64,000 nt of DNA from Enterobacteriaceae bacterium 4M9. Its GTDB lineage: Bacteria > Pseudomonadota > Gammaproteobacteria > Enterobacterales > Enterobacteriaceae. Below, in pieces: positions 16,867 through 26,012 of this stretch (position 1 is the stretch's first letter; each line of letters opens with the position of its first letter). A model generated the notes under the pieces. It was not told where the DNA came from. It searched no databases and was given only the letters and a program-made list of their open reading frames with translations. The stretch spans positions 2,542,001-2,606,000 of the forward strand of contig JAADJJ010000001.1 of the NCBI GenBank assembly GCA_010092695.1, written 5' to 3'. The position numbers and the translations under genes were made by a program.

Positions 16867-17595
16867 ATGAATCTGTTACTGTCCCGCCGCAACGTATTAA
16901 AGAAAACTTTTGCCCTGTCAGCACTCAGCGTGACCGGTGTTGCTGGTCTTGCTGTCCCTTCGGTTTCCTTTGCCGCATCCCTGACCAAAGACGAACGCGA
17001 TAAGATGACGCCGGATGCCGTGATCGAGCATTTCAAACAAGGTAACCTGCGCTTTCGTGAAAATCGCCCGCTTAAGCACGATTACCTGGCGCAAAAACGC
17101 AGCAGCGCCAGCGGCCAGTTTCCTGCGGCAGTGATCCTGAGCTGTATTGACTCACGTGCACCGGCCGAAATTGTGCTGGATACCGGGATTGGTGAAACGT
17201 TCAACTCACGCGTGGCGGGCAATATCAGCAACAGTGACATCATCGGCAGTATGGAATTTGCCTGTGCAGTGGCGGGTGCCAAACTGGTGCTGGTCATGGG
17301 GCACACTGCCTGCGGCGCGGTGAAAGGTGCCATTGATAATGCCGAGCTGGGTAACCTGACCGGTCTGCTTGAGAAAATTAAACCTGCTATTGATAAGACC
17401 GATTACGCGGGCGAGCGTAGCGCCAGCAATTACGACTTTGTGGACGCAGTCGCGCGTCAAAATGTGGCGCTGACAGTAGAAAACATTCGTCAGAACAGCC
17501 CGGTGCTGAAGGCGCTGGAGCAGGAAAAGAAAATTAAAATTGTCGGCAGCATGTATCACCTGGTGGGCGGCAACGTGGAGTTTTTTGACGTCTGA
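16867..17595 (+). CDS. Exported beta-class carbonic anhydrase
   Basis: A 242-residue zinc enzyme interconverting CO2 and bicarbonate, carrying an export signal. The start at 16867 (after AGAGGCCAA) gives MNLLLSRRNVLKKTFALSALSVTG with a twin-arginine-like S-R-R-N-V-L-K motif, hydrophobic core and a VSFAAS cleavage site. Zinc ligands and the catalytic dyad are in LSCIDSRAP and MGHTACGAVKGA. A longer start at 16852 has no clear ribosome-binding site. Periplasmic beta-carbonic anhydrases of this type are common in enterics and pathogens. A second, cytoplasmic beta-type enzyme is at 60.6 kb. The gene stands alone and ends at a strong terminator. Confidence 0.92.
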   Translation: MNLLLSRRNVLKKTFALSALSVTGVAGLAVPSVSFAASLTKDERDKMTPDAVIEHFKQGNLRFRENRPLKHDYLAQKRSSASGQFPAAVILSCIDSRAPAEIVLDTGIGETFNSRVAGNISNSDIIGSMEFACAVAGAKLVLVMGHTACGAVKGAIDNAELGNLTGLLEKIKPAIDKTDYAGERSASNYDFVDAVARQNVALTVENIRQNSPVLKALEQEKKIKIVGSMYHLVGGNVEFFDV

Positions 17596-17603
17596 TGCTA
17601 TTC

Positions 17604-17628
17604 GGGCCGCACCTGGCGGCCCTTTTTC
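17604..17628 (+). terminator. Intrinsic terminator of exported carbonic anhydrase gene
   Basis: GGGCCGC pairs with GCGGCCC and is followed by TTTTTCTC, starting nine bases after the stop codon. It abuts the end of the convergent P-loop gene. Confidence 0.85.
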
Positions 17629-18147
17629 TCAACGGCATGCGCCGCTCCCGTCTAGCGCATGCACAATCATCTCTACCGCCTGTTCAGGTGTGTGCAGTGC
17701 GGTATCAACCTGTAACGCTGCCTGCGGCCAGGGCACGTATTCGCGGTTAATCACCTGCTCCCAGTCTGGCAATTGATGGCCTGCAATATCCGCACGGCGT
17801 CCTTCCACCCTCGCCCGGTGTATAACAGGGTTAGTGCATACGATTTCAATTTCAAAGTATGGCACGGCGTTTTGTACCGCAACGTCGCGCCAGGCCTGGC
17901 GCGTCACGTCAATGGGGTTAACGGAGTCGGCAATCACCCAGTTGTTAACGCGCAGATTGTCTGCTGCCAGCGCACAGGCAATCTCATAGCCGCTGCCGCC
18001 CATCTGCGCCATCGTTAGTTTCCCGCCGTGCACCAGCGTTTGTTCGATGGAGTCAATGCGTAGCCAGACGGCAGAAAGCCGGTTGGCCAACAAACGACTC
18101 AATGTGGTTTTCCCCACGCCCGGCAGGCCGCCCATAATAATCAGCAT
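17629..18147 (-). CDS. Small P-loop kinase-like AAA protein
   Basis: A 172-residue nucleotide-binding protein of the adenylate-kinase-like P-loop class. The Walker A motif GLPGVGKTT is at residues 7-15 right after the start, with a following LRIDSIEQTL and IADSVNPIDVTRQAWRDVA, as in small zeta-toxin/APH-like kinases annotated AAA family ATPase. The substrate is unknown. It lies just downstream of the glycan operon on the same strand, but a 12-bp hairpin separates them, so it probably has its own promoter. Confidence 0.75.
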   Translation of the reverse strand: MLIIMGGLPGVGKTTLSRLLANRLSAVWLRIDSIEQTLVHGGKLTMAQMGGSGYEIACALAADNLRVNNWVIADSVNPIDVTRQAWRDVAVQNAVPYFEIEIVCTNPVIHRARVEGRRADIAGHQLPDWEQVINREYVPWPQAALQVDTALHTPEQAVEMIVHALDGSGACR

Positions 18148-18207
18148 TTCCCTTTCAGTTGCCGTGCATTGTAGCGTATGGTGTTTGCGAAAGCCGTGCA
18201 GAATCAG

Positions 18208-18240
18208 CCGTTTGTGCGCGTGTCATTGGCGCACAAACGG
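18208..18240 (-). terminator. Hairpin after the glycan operon
   Basis: A perfect 12-bp stem (CCGTTTGTGCGC with GCGCACAAACGG) lies seven bases after the AlgE-like gene stop on the minus strand. The T run is poor, so termination strength is uncertain. Confidence 0.6.
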
Positions 18241-18246
18241 TATTGC

Positions 18247-19545
18247 TTAAAACTTCAGTTCTGCCTCAAAACCGACTGAATAAGCCGGTGAACTGCGCGG
18301 TGCGTCGTCGGAAGAGGATGCGCGAAAACGTCTTGCTGGCAGAAATGCCCCCGCGATTAGCTCGGTACGCAGGTTTTTGGTGACATCCACACCCCACACC
18401 ACATCCACGCCATCGCCTAACCGATGGGTTGAGCGCTGGTCATAGCGCGATTTCAGTTCCGGGTCGTGCGCCTTTAGCTCAGCCATCTGCGTCTGGCGAT
18501 AGTGGTGATACACCAGTTCAATATCGGAGTCAGGCGTGATATCCATTCCGATGGCGGCGGTAAACACCTGCAGGTTCGCCAGTTCCGGTGCCAGCGTATT
18601 GCCATAAATATTAAATTTGGTGCCGCCGGCGAAGCTTGCCTCGTTTGACTGGAGGCCCGTCTGGCGATAGTGCTTGCTGGCCAACGCGTAGCCCAGCGTC
18701 AGGCGCGGGCGTAGCGGGCTGTCAAACACGTAGGTTACGCCTGCGTCAATCGCGTAACCCTGATGGCGTGTCCCGGTACTGTCGCCGGACATCATTCCCA
18801 GTTCGGCCCAGTGGCGCAGCCCTTTTTCCGGCGTGTTGTGCGAGCGCAAGCCGTAATGCACCTGGCGGTAACCCTCATCGCGGGTATTTTTGCTGGACGC
18901 CAGATAGCCTCCGACCTGCCAGTCTTTGTCCATTTTAAAGCGCAGCAGTGTGGCCAGCGTGGATTTCTTGCTGTTATTACGCGAACCGCGATCGAGAAGA
19001 TCTTTTTGCATGTAATTGACGCGCGCGCCCATTACATCGGCCTGCCAGCGCCCTTTCTTCCAGCGGGCAAGCAGTCCATCCATGTTTTCATCAAACAACC
19101 ATTCACGCATATCGCGATACAACCAGCGCCCCATGCGCAGGTCGGTGTTAAGCGCGTCGGCATCTATCCCGATGTAAGCCTGAGTGAGATCCAGTTTCGT
19201 TTTATTCACCGACGGCTCGCCAGATTTGCGCGTTGTTTTATCAGTAAGTTCCAGCTCTACCGAGCCGTAAACCGGCCGGTTTTTTGCCACATCGACGCGA
19301 AAACGCGCCAGTGGCTCAAGCTCCAGTTCGTTTTCCCGCTTTTCGCCCTTACGCAGCGATTTATTACGCAGTGACCAGGCCTCCATTTTCAGCGTGGTGT
19401 GGAATTGCATCAGCGCCTCCTCTGCCTGGGTTTGCGGCTTTGGGGCAGTGTCGCTCGCATTTGCCATCACTGGCACCAGCAGTAGGCTCAGGCCAAACGG
19501 CCAGATGCGCGTGGGATATCGCGTTACAGTACAACTTCCTGTCAT
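18247..19545 (-). CDS. AlgE-like outer-membrane beta-barrel (alginate export family)
   Basis: A 432-residue exported protein. An N-terminal signal region (WPFGLSLLLVPVMANASD) is followed by alternating polar/hydrophobic strands ending in an aromatic C-terminus (SVGFEAELKF), as in outer-membrane barrels. Text such as RFRVDVAKNRPVYGSVELELTD, DLTQAYIGIDADALNTDLRMGRWLYRD and IYGNTLAPELANLQVFTAAIGMDI fits the alginate-export family, whose member AlgE is an 18-stranded polysaccharide porin. Its ATG overlaps the stop of the kinase-domain gene (ATGA), so it is the last gene of the glycan operon. It probably carries the operon product, or a related ligand, across the outer membrane. No alginate synthesis genes are present. 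Confidence 0.8.
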   Translation of the reverse strand: MTGSCTVTRYPTRIWPFGLSLLLVPVMANASDTAPKPQTQAEEALMQFHTTLKMEAWSLRNKSLRKGEKRENELELEPLARFRVDVAKNRPVYGSVELELTDKTTRKSGEPSVNKTKLDLTQAYIGIDADALNTDLRMGRWLYRDMREWLFDENMDGLLARWKKGRWQADVMGARVNYMQKDLLDRGSRNNSKKSTLATLLRFKMDKDWQVGGYLASSKNTRDEGYRQVHYGLRSHNTPEKGLRHWAELGMMSGDSTGTRHQGYAIDAGVTYVFDSPLRPRLTLGYALASKHYRQTGLQSNEASFAGGTKFNIYGNTLAPELANLQVFTAAIGMDITPDSDIELVYHHYRQTQMAELKAHDPELKSRYDQRSTHRLGDGVDVVWGVDVTKNLRTELIAGAFLPARRFRASSSDDAPRSSPAYSVGFEAELKF

Positions 19546-21821
19546 GAAAAGGACTCCATTAACTTTTCACAGCTATCAAGCAGCGGTGCCGTGGTATGTG
19601 TGCGTGCGGGAAAACGTGTGCTCAGAAAAATGTGTCTTGCCAACGACAACGCGCGAAACATCTGTACCTCAACGGCATCAACGCCTTCGCAGGCCGACAG
19701 CCAGGCATCACAAAAGGCACTTTCGTGTAGTGCAAATGTCCGTAGTTCGCCGTGCTGGCGCAGTGCCAGTTCACTCACGTGTGCCAGGTAGTTACCGGCA
19801 TCCAACGCCGCAGGGCCAACACAACACAAATCAAAATCCAGCAGTGTCAGTTGACGTGGATTATCGGCATTCACCAGAATCTGGTCGGGATAAAAATCCC
19901 GGTGTAGTGCACGTTGTTGAGCGCCATTAAGCCGCGCCGCCAGCGCGTGGCAGGCGTTCAGCAGCGCGGTAAGACGTGATTGCCAGGCAGGATAGCGAAC
20001 CGCGACCTGGTCAAAGCCCTGCTCCAGCACCCGCAGTTCGTCATTCAACGTCCAGCGCCGTGTTCCCACCGCGTGACGAAGCTCGGCACTGTGCTGCAAA
20101 GCGGCTAACGCTATGCCTGCATCTGTGCCCGATGTCATCAGCGCATCGCCTGTACTGTTGGCCTGCAAATACGTGGTCATCGTTATGCCCGCCACCTGCT
20201 GCTGAAGCCACAGCTTCTGTGATGCCAGTGTGGTAAGTGGCTCGGGTACGCTAACCGGCTGCCCGGCACTAAAACCGTCCTGCCACAGCGCCTGCTGGCA
20301 GGCAAAGGCGTGACGATCCAGCCCCTTTTCCCGGTATTTACCGAGCACGGTCCACAGTGCGCCTGCGCCGGTGTCCAGACGATACGCAACTAGCGCACGG
20401 CGGCCTGGCTTATGGCGCATTACGCTGGCTTCGAGCAGCCTTGCCTGCGGGGCGAGCGCCAGCGCGTGTTTGAGAGGGACTTCTATGCCTTGTGCTGTAG
20501 TGAGCTGCCTCAGTTGGTTTTGCCAGCCAGCGTCATTTTGCGACGCGGCGTCGCAAAGTTGCTCAACACGGGTGAGTAAGCGTTCTATCCGCTGGGGCCA
20601 GTCGGTCGCGCGCTGGCGAAATGGCTCGGTAGCGAGGCACAACAGTGCCTGTACGCTGTACCATTCCATCCCTTCGAGCGATATGGCACGCGTGGCGCAG
20701 TAACCGGCGAGTAGCGCCTCACGCGCGCAGTCAGCCTGGTCGCGGCTCAACAGCCCTTCAATCACGTCCATCTCCAGACGGGCGATAAACGTACCAAGAT
20801 CGTTAAAGGGATGGCCGCTGCTGCTGCGATCCCAGTCGATAATGCGCAGACTGGCGTCTGGCGTTACGACTATCTGGTCGGCAGAAAAATCGCCGTGCAG
20901 CACCGTCGCCGGTGCGCTAAAGCGCCCAATGTGGTGCTCAAGTTGCGCTGCGCTTCGTTCAAAGCGCATCTGCATTTGCGGATAAACCACCCCAAGGCTT
21001 TGTTGCTCGCGCCAGACCGGGTGCAGAATATCTTCCATGTTACGCTGCAGTGCTGGCATGAATGCTGCGCCATGCACTGTCGCCAGCGCCTTCCCCGCTT
21101 TGTGCAAAAGTACGGGCATGTCGGCGGTATTCAGTAACCGATCGAGGCTCTGCCCTGGCGTCCAGCGGGTGGCGGTCATGCGCAGCTGTCCGTCGAGTCC
21201 CAATAGCTCAAGCTGACCCAGCGCGGCACCCGTGGCACAGCCCTGAAGCATCGTGCCGTACTCTTTTGCGCTGGTGCAGCGTACAACCGCAAGCGGTGTG
21301 GCGTTACGATAAATACCCACCACGCAGCGTCGCCCCGGCTTGTAACGTAAAAAACGCCAGTCGATATCGCTCCCGCTCGCCTCGCCCGGTAACCAGCGGC
21401 TCAAGAGTGCTGCACGCTGTTGTTCATCCCAGAAAAGTGACAAATAACGTATATCCCGGTCCTGGCTTGGGTGTTGCAGCATGATGGCGTGCTGTGCGAG
21501 CGCCAGCGGCGCATGAGGATGACCTGCGCTCACCATCGCCTGACGTTTGGGATGCGCCCAGGATTGCGCGAAGCGTGCATGACTCATGGCCTTGGCAAAC
21601 CAGCGCTGTGGTTCGCCGTCGCCAACGTCTATTTCCAGCGCCAGCACGCAACTGGTGTCCGGCTTGTAGCGCAGGTAGCGGGAATGCAGTGCGCGGGCGT
21701 GGGTAAACGGCGCTAGCTGGCGCAGCGCGGCTAACAGCTTTGTGTTATCCAGCACTATCTCCAGCCCGGGCAGCTGCGGGTCGGCGGCAATCAGCGCCTG
21801 CTCCAGTGCATGAGCGGTCAT
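19542..21821 (-). CDS. Double aminoglycoside-phosphotransferase-fold protein of the glycan operon
   Basis: A protein of about 759 residues containing two APH/choline-kinase-like C-lobes in tandem. The first has VLHGDFSADQIVV (about residue 308) and LRIIDWDRSS; the second has LHRDFYPDQILV and LTLLDFDLCC (about 640-680). An N-lobe-like motif R-x-K-P-x-x-x-x-x-V occurs three times (RYKPDTSCVLA, RYKPGRRCVVG, RHKPGRRALVA). Such kinases phosphorylate sugars, choline or hydroxylated lipids. The catalytic Asp and the metal-binding D are present in both halves. The ATG at 21821 follows GGAG and forms an ATGA overlap with the ABC gene. Which glycan precursor is phosphorylated is unknown. Confidence 0.8.
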   Translation of the reverse strand: MTAHALEQALIAADPQLPGLEIVLDNTKLLAALRQLAPFTHARALHSRYLRYKPDTSCVLALEIDVGDGEPQRWFAKAMSHARFAQSWAHPKRQAMVSAGHPHAPLALAQHAIMLQHPSQDRDIRYLSLFWDEQQRAALLSRWLPGEASGSDIDWRFLRYKPGRRCVVGIYRNATPLAVVRCTSAKEYGTMLQGCATGAALGQLELLGLDGQLRMTATRWTPGQSLDRLLNTADMPVLLHKAGKALATVHGAAFMPALQRNMEDILHPVWREQQSLGVVYPQMQMRFERSAAQLEHHIGRFSAPATVLHGDFSADQIVVTPDASLRIIDWDRSSSGHPFNDLGTFIARLEMDVIEGLLSRDQADCAREALLAGYCATRAISLEGMEWYSVQALLCLATEPFRQRATDWPQRIERLLTRVEQLCDAASQNDAGWQNQLRQLTTAQGIEVPLKHALALAPQARLLEASVMRHKPGRRALVAYRLDTGAGALWTVLGKYREKGLDRHAFACQQALWQDGFSAGQPVSVPEPLTTLASQKLWLQQQVAGITMTTYLQANSTGDALMTSGTDAGIALAALQHSAELRHAVGTRRWTLNDELRVLEQGFDQVAVRYPAWQSRLTALLNACHALAARLNGAQQRALHRDFYPDQILVNADNPRQLTLLDFDLCCVGPAALDAGNYLAHVSELALRQHGELRTFALHESAFCDAWLSACEGVDAVEVQMFRALSLARHIFLSTRFPARTHTTAPLLDSCEKLMESFS

Positions 21822-23626
21822 GGCGCAACTCCTTTTTGAATATTCCACAGTTCGAAATAACGTCCCTGTTGCGCCATTAGCGCCGAGTGATTGCCCTGTT
21901 CAACCACCTGCCCGCCATCAAGCAACAAAATGCTGTCAGCCTTTGCCGCCAGTGCCAGATTGTGAGTAATGATGACGCTGGTTTTACCGTGCATCAGGCG
22001 CGCCAGCGCGTCGGTAACGGCTTGCTCGTTTTTGCTGTCAAGGCCTACTCCCGGCTCATCCAGCAGTAAAAATGCGCTGTTACGGATGGCGGCGCGAGCA
22101 ATAGCAATGCGCTGGCGCTGCCCGCCGGAAAGCGACATGCCGCGCTCGCTCACCACCGTGTCGTAACCCTGTGGCAGATGCAGGATAAAGTCGTGGGCGT
22201 TGGCAAGCTTTGCCGCAGCAATCACCTGCTCCTCACTGACCTCACCCTGCGCTCCCAGCGCGATGTTTTCCCGAATGCTGACGCCAAACAGCAGACTTTC
22301 CTGCGGCAGGTAGCCAATCTGGCGACGCAGGCTCTCTACCGCATAGTCGCGCACATCGGTGCCGTCGAGGGTAATGCGCCCACTGTCCGGGTCATAAAGA
22401 CGCAGAAGGAGCTGGCTGAGCGTTGACTTACCGGCGCCGGATGGCCCGGTGATGGCGAGTGATTGCCCGGCAGGTACGTTAAAGCTGACATCGTGCAATA
22501 CGGGCGCTGTTTCATTTTGCGGGGTGCTCTGGTAGCTAAACCGCACGTTTTCGAATGCCAGATTCAGACCACCATGGGCAACCAGCGGCTTACCTGCCTG
22601 GCGGTCAATGCCCACCGGTTGGTGCAGCAGTTCAATCACGCGCTCGCCTGCGGTCACGGCCTTTGCCAGGCGGCTGCTGTACTTTGCAAATTCACGCACC
22701 GGTCGGAAGGCGTTTTTCATGTAGGAAATAAAGATAAGCAACTCGCCCGCGGACATTTTGCCGCCCAGTACGCTGTGCGCACCCAGCAGCAGCACCAGTG
22801 CTGTAACCACGGCAATCAGCACGTCAACCTGGCGCTCCAGCCCGGCAGCCAGGCGTTTTGCCTGTACGTTCTGTTGCAGGCTCTGGCTGTCGCTGCCGTT
22901 GAAGGTGTCGGTCGCCGCCTTCTCCAGCGACATCGCCTGGAGTGTCGCAATCCCGGTCATATACTCTGCCGAACGCGCTGCCAGGTGCCCTTCACGCTTG
23001 CGCTGGGCGCGGCTGACGTTGCGAATTTTGCCTCCGCTGCGCACGGTTGCCAGCGCCAGCAGCGGCATAGGCAGCAGTGTGAGTAACGTGAGTTGCCAGT
23101 CCAGGAAGAACATAATGCCAAGCATTCCCGCAAAAATGACGAGGCTGGAAAGCAGCGGCATGATGGCGGTGACTGTCGCTTCACGCATCATGCCGATGTC
23201 ATTGATCAGGCGCATGGTCAGATCGCCGGTGCGGCTACGCTGGTGAAACGACAGCGGCAGGTGCAACAGGTGTGCAAATAACGCGCGGCGAATGGCGCTC
23301 ATGACGCGGCTGCCCGCCAGCGCCATACCAATGGTGCTGGCATAACCGGTAATCGCCCTGAGGATGGCAATCACTACTACGGCAATTGCGCACAGCCACA
23401 GCAGTTTTTCAGTTTCCAGCACGTTGATGTTCAGGCCGTTTAACAACGTATTGTGTTTGATATCGCCCATGACAACATCGATGGCGAACGCCAGCGGCCA
23501 TGGCTCCAGCAGGCGAATCACGCTTGCCAACAACAGCACCACAAAAGAACCAGAAATCAGCCCTTTTTGCTGGCGAATCCAGGGCCAGAAAGCGCGCAGA
23601 ACCGGCGCGTGAGATTCACCGGCCAT
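21818..23626 (-). CDS. ABC exporter with fused membrane and ATPase domains
   Basis: A 602-residue half-transporter of the MsbA type. Six membrane helices fill about residues 20-320, including the family stretch LFAHLLHLPLSFHQRSRTGDLTMRLINDI. The ATPase domain has Walker A GPSGAGKST (about 390), Q-loop IGYLPQESLLF, signature LSGGQ, Walker B FLLLDEP and the H-loop in SVIITHNL. It would act as a homodimer exporting a lipid, glycolipid or peptide. Its place between glycosyltransferases and an AlgE-like barrel suggests a glycan or glycolipid. It overlaps both neighbours by 4-11 bp. Confidence 0.92.
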   Translation of the reverse strand: MAGESHAPVLRAFWPWIRQQKGLISGSFVVLLLASVIRLLEPWPLAFAIDVVMGDIKHNTLLNGLNINVLETEKLLWLCAIAVVVIAILRAITGYASTIGMALAGSRVMSAIRRALFAHLLHLPLSFHQRSRTGDLTMRLINDIGMMREATVTAIMPLLSSLVIFAGMLGIMFFLDWQLTLLTLLPMPLLALATVRSGGKIRNVSRAQRKREGHLAARSAEYMTGIATLQAMSLEKAATDTFNGSDSQSLQQNVQAKRLAAGLERQVDVLIAVVTALVLLLGAHSVLGGKMSAGELLIFISYMKNAFRPVREFAKYSSRLAKAVTAGERVIELLHQPVGIDRQAGKPLVAHGGLNLAFENVRFSYQSTPQNETAPVLHDVSFNVPAGQSLAITGPSGAGKSTLSQLLLRLYDPDSGRITLDGTDVRDYAVESLRRQIGYLPQESLLFGVSIRENIALGAQGEVSEEQVIAAAKLANAHDFILHLPQGYDTVVSERGMSLSGGQRQRIAIARAAIRNSAFLLLDEPGVGLDSKNEQAVTDALARLMHGKTSVIITHNLALAAKADSILLLDGGQVVEQGNHSALMAQQGRYFELWNIQKGVAP

Positions 23627-24785
23627 TGCATGCTCCTGCGGGTAGTTGCAGGCCAGCCAGTTGCCAGATGCGTTTCACCGCCTGCGTCCAGCTATGATGC
23701 TGCTCGGCTTCGCGACGACCTGCGTTGCCCAAACGCTGGCGTTGTGCGGGGTTGTCGATAAGCGAAATAACGGCCTGCGCCAGTGCAGTCGGGTCCTCTG
23801 GCGCAACCAGCAGCCCGGTTTCACCGTCACTAACCAGTTCTGCAAGGTGGCCGACGCGCGTGGTGATAACGGGTAACCCAGCGGCCATGTATTCATAGAT
23901 TTTGAGCGGTGAAAAATAGAAGTTTTCCAGCTGCGGGTAAGGCGCAACGGCAATATCCACGCATGACAGCAGTTGCGGCACCTGCTCTGGCGCGACAGCG
24001 CCGTGAAACTGTGCGCCACTGACACCGCTGCTGGCTAGCCTCTGCTGAAGATCTGCCGCTTGCGGACCATCGCCAATAATGGAGAGCGTTACGTTGTAAC
24101 CTTTTTGCCGCAGCAGGATGAAGGCATCAACCAGGGTATGCAGGCCGTGCCAGGGTTTGAGTGTTCCGACGAAACCCAACGTCAGCGCGTCACGCTCGCT
24201 ATTGTCTGCACGCGGGGCAAAACGCGCTGGGTCAACACCGTTTTCCACCACGTGCACCTTACCCTGCGCCGGTGCGAAGGTTTCAAGCCAGTTGCGCACG
24301 CCCCCGGAGACGGCAATGATGATGGCAGCATGGTTGAGCAGGTTGTCGAGTACGGCAAATGCTTCTTGCTCCAGCACCAGTTTGCGATACTGGCGCTGCT
24401 CCTGCGGCAACGGCGCATTAACCTCCAGCACGCTAGGAATACCGGCTTCGTGTGCGTAGGTGATGGCAGCATGGCTCCACAGCGAGTAACGCTCATACAC
24501 CACGTCAAAAGGCCCGGCGGCGGCAAGATGTTCTGCCAGCAGCGTGTTGGCATTGAGCGCGGCGCGAGCGCGCATTTCTTCATCTGCACCTGGCAAACTG
24601 GGTAACGTGACGATGTTCAGTGTGCGAAACTCATGAGGCACTTCGCCTCCGAGCCTTTGAGCAAACAGTGTAATTTCAGCACCCTGTCGCAGCAGTACGC
24701 GCAGTACTTCCTGGATATGAATTGACGCGCCCTTTTGGCCGAACACCGGAATTCCCGGATCGGCACAGACATAAGCCACTTTCAT
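23616..24785 (-). CDS. Glycosyltransferase family 4 protein
   Basis: A 389-residue GT-B fold retaining glycosyltransferase. The N-terminal acceptor domain starts MKVAYVCADPGIPVFGQKGASIHIQEVL. The donor-binding half contains LTLGFVGTLKPWHGLHTLVDAF and the E-x7-E region SPLKIYEYMAAGLPVITTRVGHLAELVSDGETG (about residues 290-325). It would add a sugar from a nucleotide donor to the growing product. The start at 24785 shares one base with the preceding stop (TGATG). The sugar and linkage cannot be told from sequence. Confidence 0.9.
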   Translation of the reverse strand: MKVAYVCADPGIPVFGQKGASIHIQEVLRVLLRQGAEITLFAQRLGGEVPHEFRTLNIVTLPSLPGADEEMRARAALNANTLLAEHLAAAGPFDVVYERYSLWSHAAITYAHEAGIPSVLEVNAPLPQEQRQYRKLVLEQEAFAVLDNLLNHAAIIIAVSGGVRNWLETFAPAQGKVHVVENGVDPARFAPRADNSERDALTLGFVGTLKPWHGLHTLVDAFILLRQKGYNVTLSIIGDGPQAADLQQRLASSGVSGAQFHGAVAPEQVPQLLSCVDIAVAPYPQLENFYFSPLKIYEYMAAGLPVITTRVGHLAELVSDGETGLLVAPEDPTALAQAVISLIDNPAQRQRLGNAGRREAEQHHSWTQAVKRIWQLAGLQLPAGACNGR

Positions 24786-26011
24786 CAGGCGGTTTCCTTA
24801 CCCTTGCGGGAAATGGCGGTGCAGAAGATATCCCGCAAACGCGCGGCGTTACGGTCAATATCGAACTCACGCTCAATTAATGCCCTTGCCGTTTGGGAGA
24901 ACTGAGTACGCAGTGCGGGGTTACTGGCAAGCCCGGCGATGGCATCGGCCAGCGCCTGTGCGTTTTGCGGTGCTACGCAGCGCCCGGTTTCACCGTCAAT
25001 AACCAGTTCCGGGATCCCGGCGACATCCGTTGAGATAACCGGCGTGCCGAGCGCCATGGCTTCAAGCAAGACGGTAGGCAGCCCGTCGCGGTCACCTTCT
25101 TCACTGATGACGCAGGGTGCGGCAATCAGCGTGGCGCGGCGCATGGCAGCGATGATCTCCTGCTGTGGTAAAAAACCGGCCAGCGTTATGCTGTCTTCAA
25201 GCTGTGCGGCCTGAATCTGGGCCTCAAGCGCCGGGCGCAGCGGGCCGTCGCCAATAATGGTGCAACGCAATACCTGCCCGCTGTCGCGCAGCAAGCGTAT
25301 TGCGTCAATCAGGTAGCAAAATCCTTTTTTTTCTACCAGGCGCCCTACGGCAAGAATGTCTGTCTCACGGGTAGCGACCGGCGCTGTAAACGTAAATTTT
25401 TGCAGGTCAATGCCGTTATAAAGTCGCGTTGTTGAGGCCGCGTTATCGCCGTAGCGCTCACGCAGCCAGCGCAGGTTGTAGTCTGAGACGGTTACCGTCT
25501 GGAAGGCATCGCGCAGCTTGCTTTCAAGCTCGGTGCTCTCTTCGTAGGGGTAGTAAATGTCTTTAGCGTGGGCGGTAAAGCTGTAGGTGATGCCGCTTAA
25601 CTGAGCCGCCAGCCGCGCCACGGTGGTTGCGCGGGTGCCGAAATGGGCATGCAGGTGTTCGATACCGCGCTCGCGCACAGTCAGCGCCAGCTGAAGCGCC
25701 TGGGCGAATTCATGCACGTTCCGGTGACGCCCTTTTTCCAGGCAACTGGCAAGGCCTGGCAGCTCGCGCCAGGCCCTGTCGAGTAACCCCCAGAAGGTCT
25801 CAGCGCTGCGCTGTTTATCACTCAGGCGGTTCACCGGTGCTCTTACCAGGGCAATGGTGTCCTGAAAGTGCGTTTCTTCCACATTCCCGAGTGCAAAAAT
25901 ATCTATTTTCAGTCCCGCACGTTCATGGGCGAGGATCTCATTCACAATGAATGTTTCTGAAAAGCGTGGATAGCGTTTTACCACGTAACCGACATAACGT
26001 TGCTGCGACAT
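24785..26011 (-). CDS. Glycosyltransferase family 4 protein, WcaL/colanic-acid type
   Basis: A 408-residue GT-B glycosyltransferase resembling exopolysaccharide enzymes of the WcaL type. The start has YPRFSETFIVNEILAHERAGLKIDIFAL, then LHAHFGTRATTVARLAAQLSGITYSFTAHAKDIY, and the donor-site region is EGDRDGLPTVLLEAMALGTPVISTDVAGIPELV (about 295-330). The gene begins one base after the stop of the COG4671-type transferase. In exopolysaccharide systems this family extends lipid-linked or repeat-unit sugars at the inner face of the membrane. Confidence 0.9.
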   Translation of the reverse strand: MSQQRYVGYVVKRYPRFSETFIVNEILAHERAGLKIDIFALGNVEETHFQDTIALVRAPVNRLSDKQRSAETFWGLLDRAWRELPGLASCLEKGRHRNVHEFAQALQLALTVRERGIEHLHAHFGTRATTVARLAAQLSGITYSFTAHAKDIYYPYEESTELESKLRDAFQTVTVSDYNLRWLRERYGDNAASTTRLYNGIDLQKFTFTAPVATRETDILAVGRLVEKKGFCYLIDAIRLLRDSGQVLRCTIIGDGPLRPALEAQIQAAQLEDSITLAGFLPQQEIIAAMRRATLIAAPCVISEEGDRDGLPTVLLEAMALGTPVISTDVAGIPELVIDGETGRCVAPQNAQALADAIAGLASNPALRTQFSQTARALIEREFDIDRNAARLRDIFCTAISRKGKETA

Positions 26012-26012
26012 A

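Noticed and set aside
22463..23086. Plus-strand 207-codon open frame
   Set aside because: Antisense to the ABC exporter, whose motifs are all present on the other strand.
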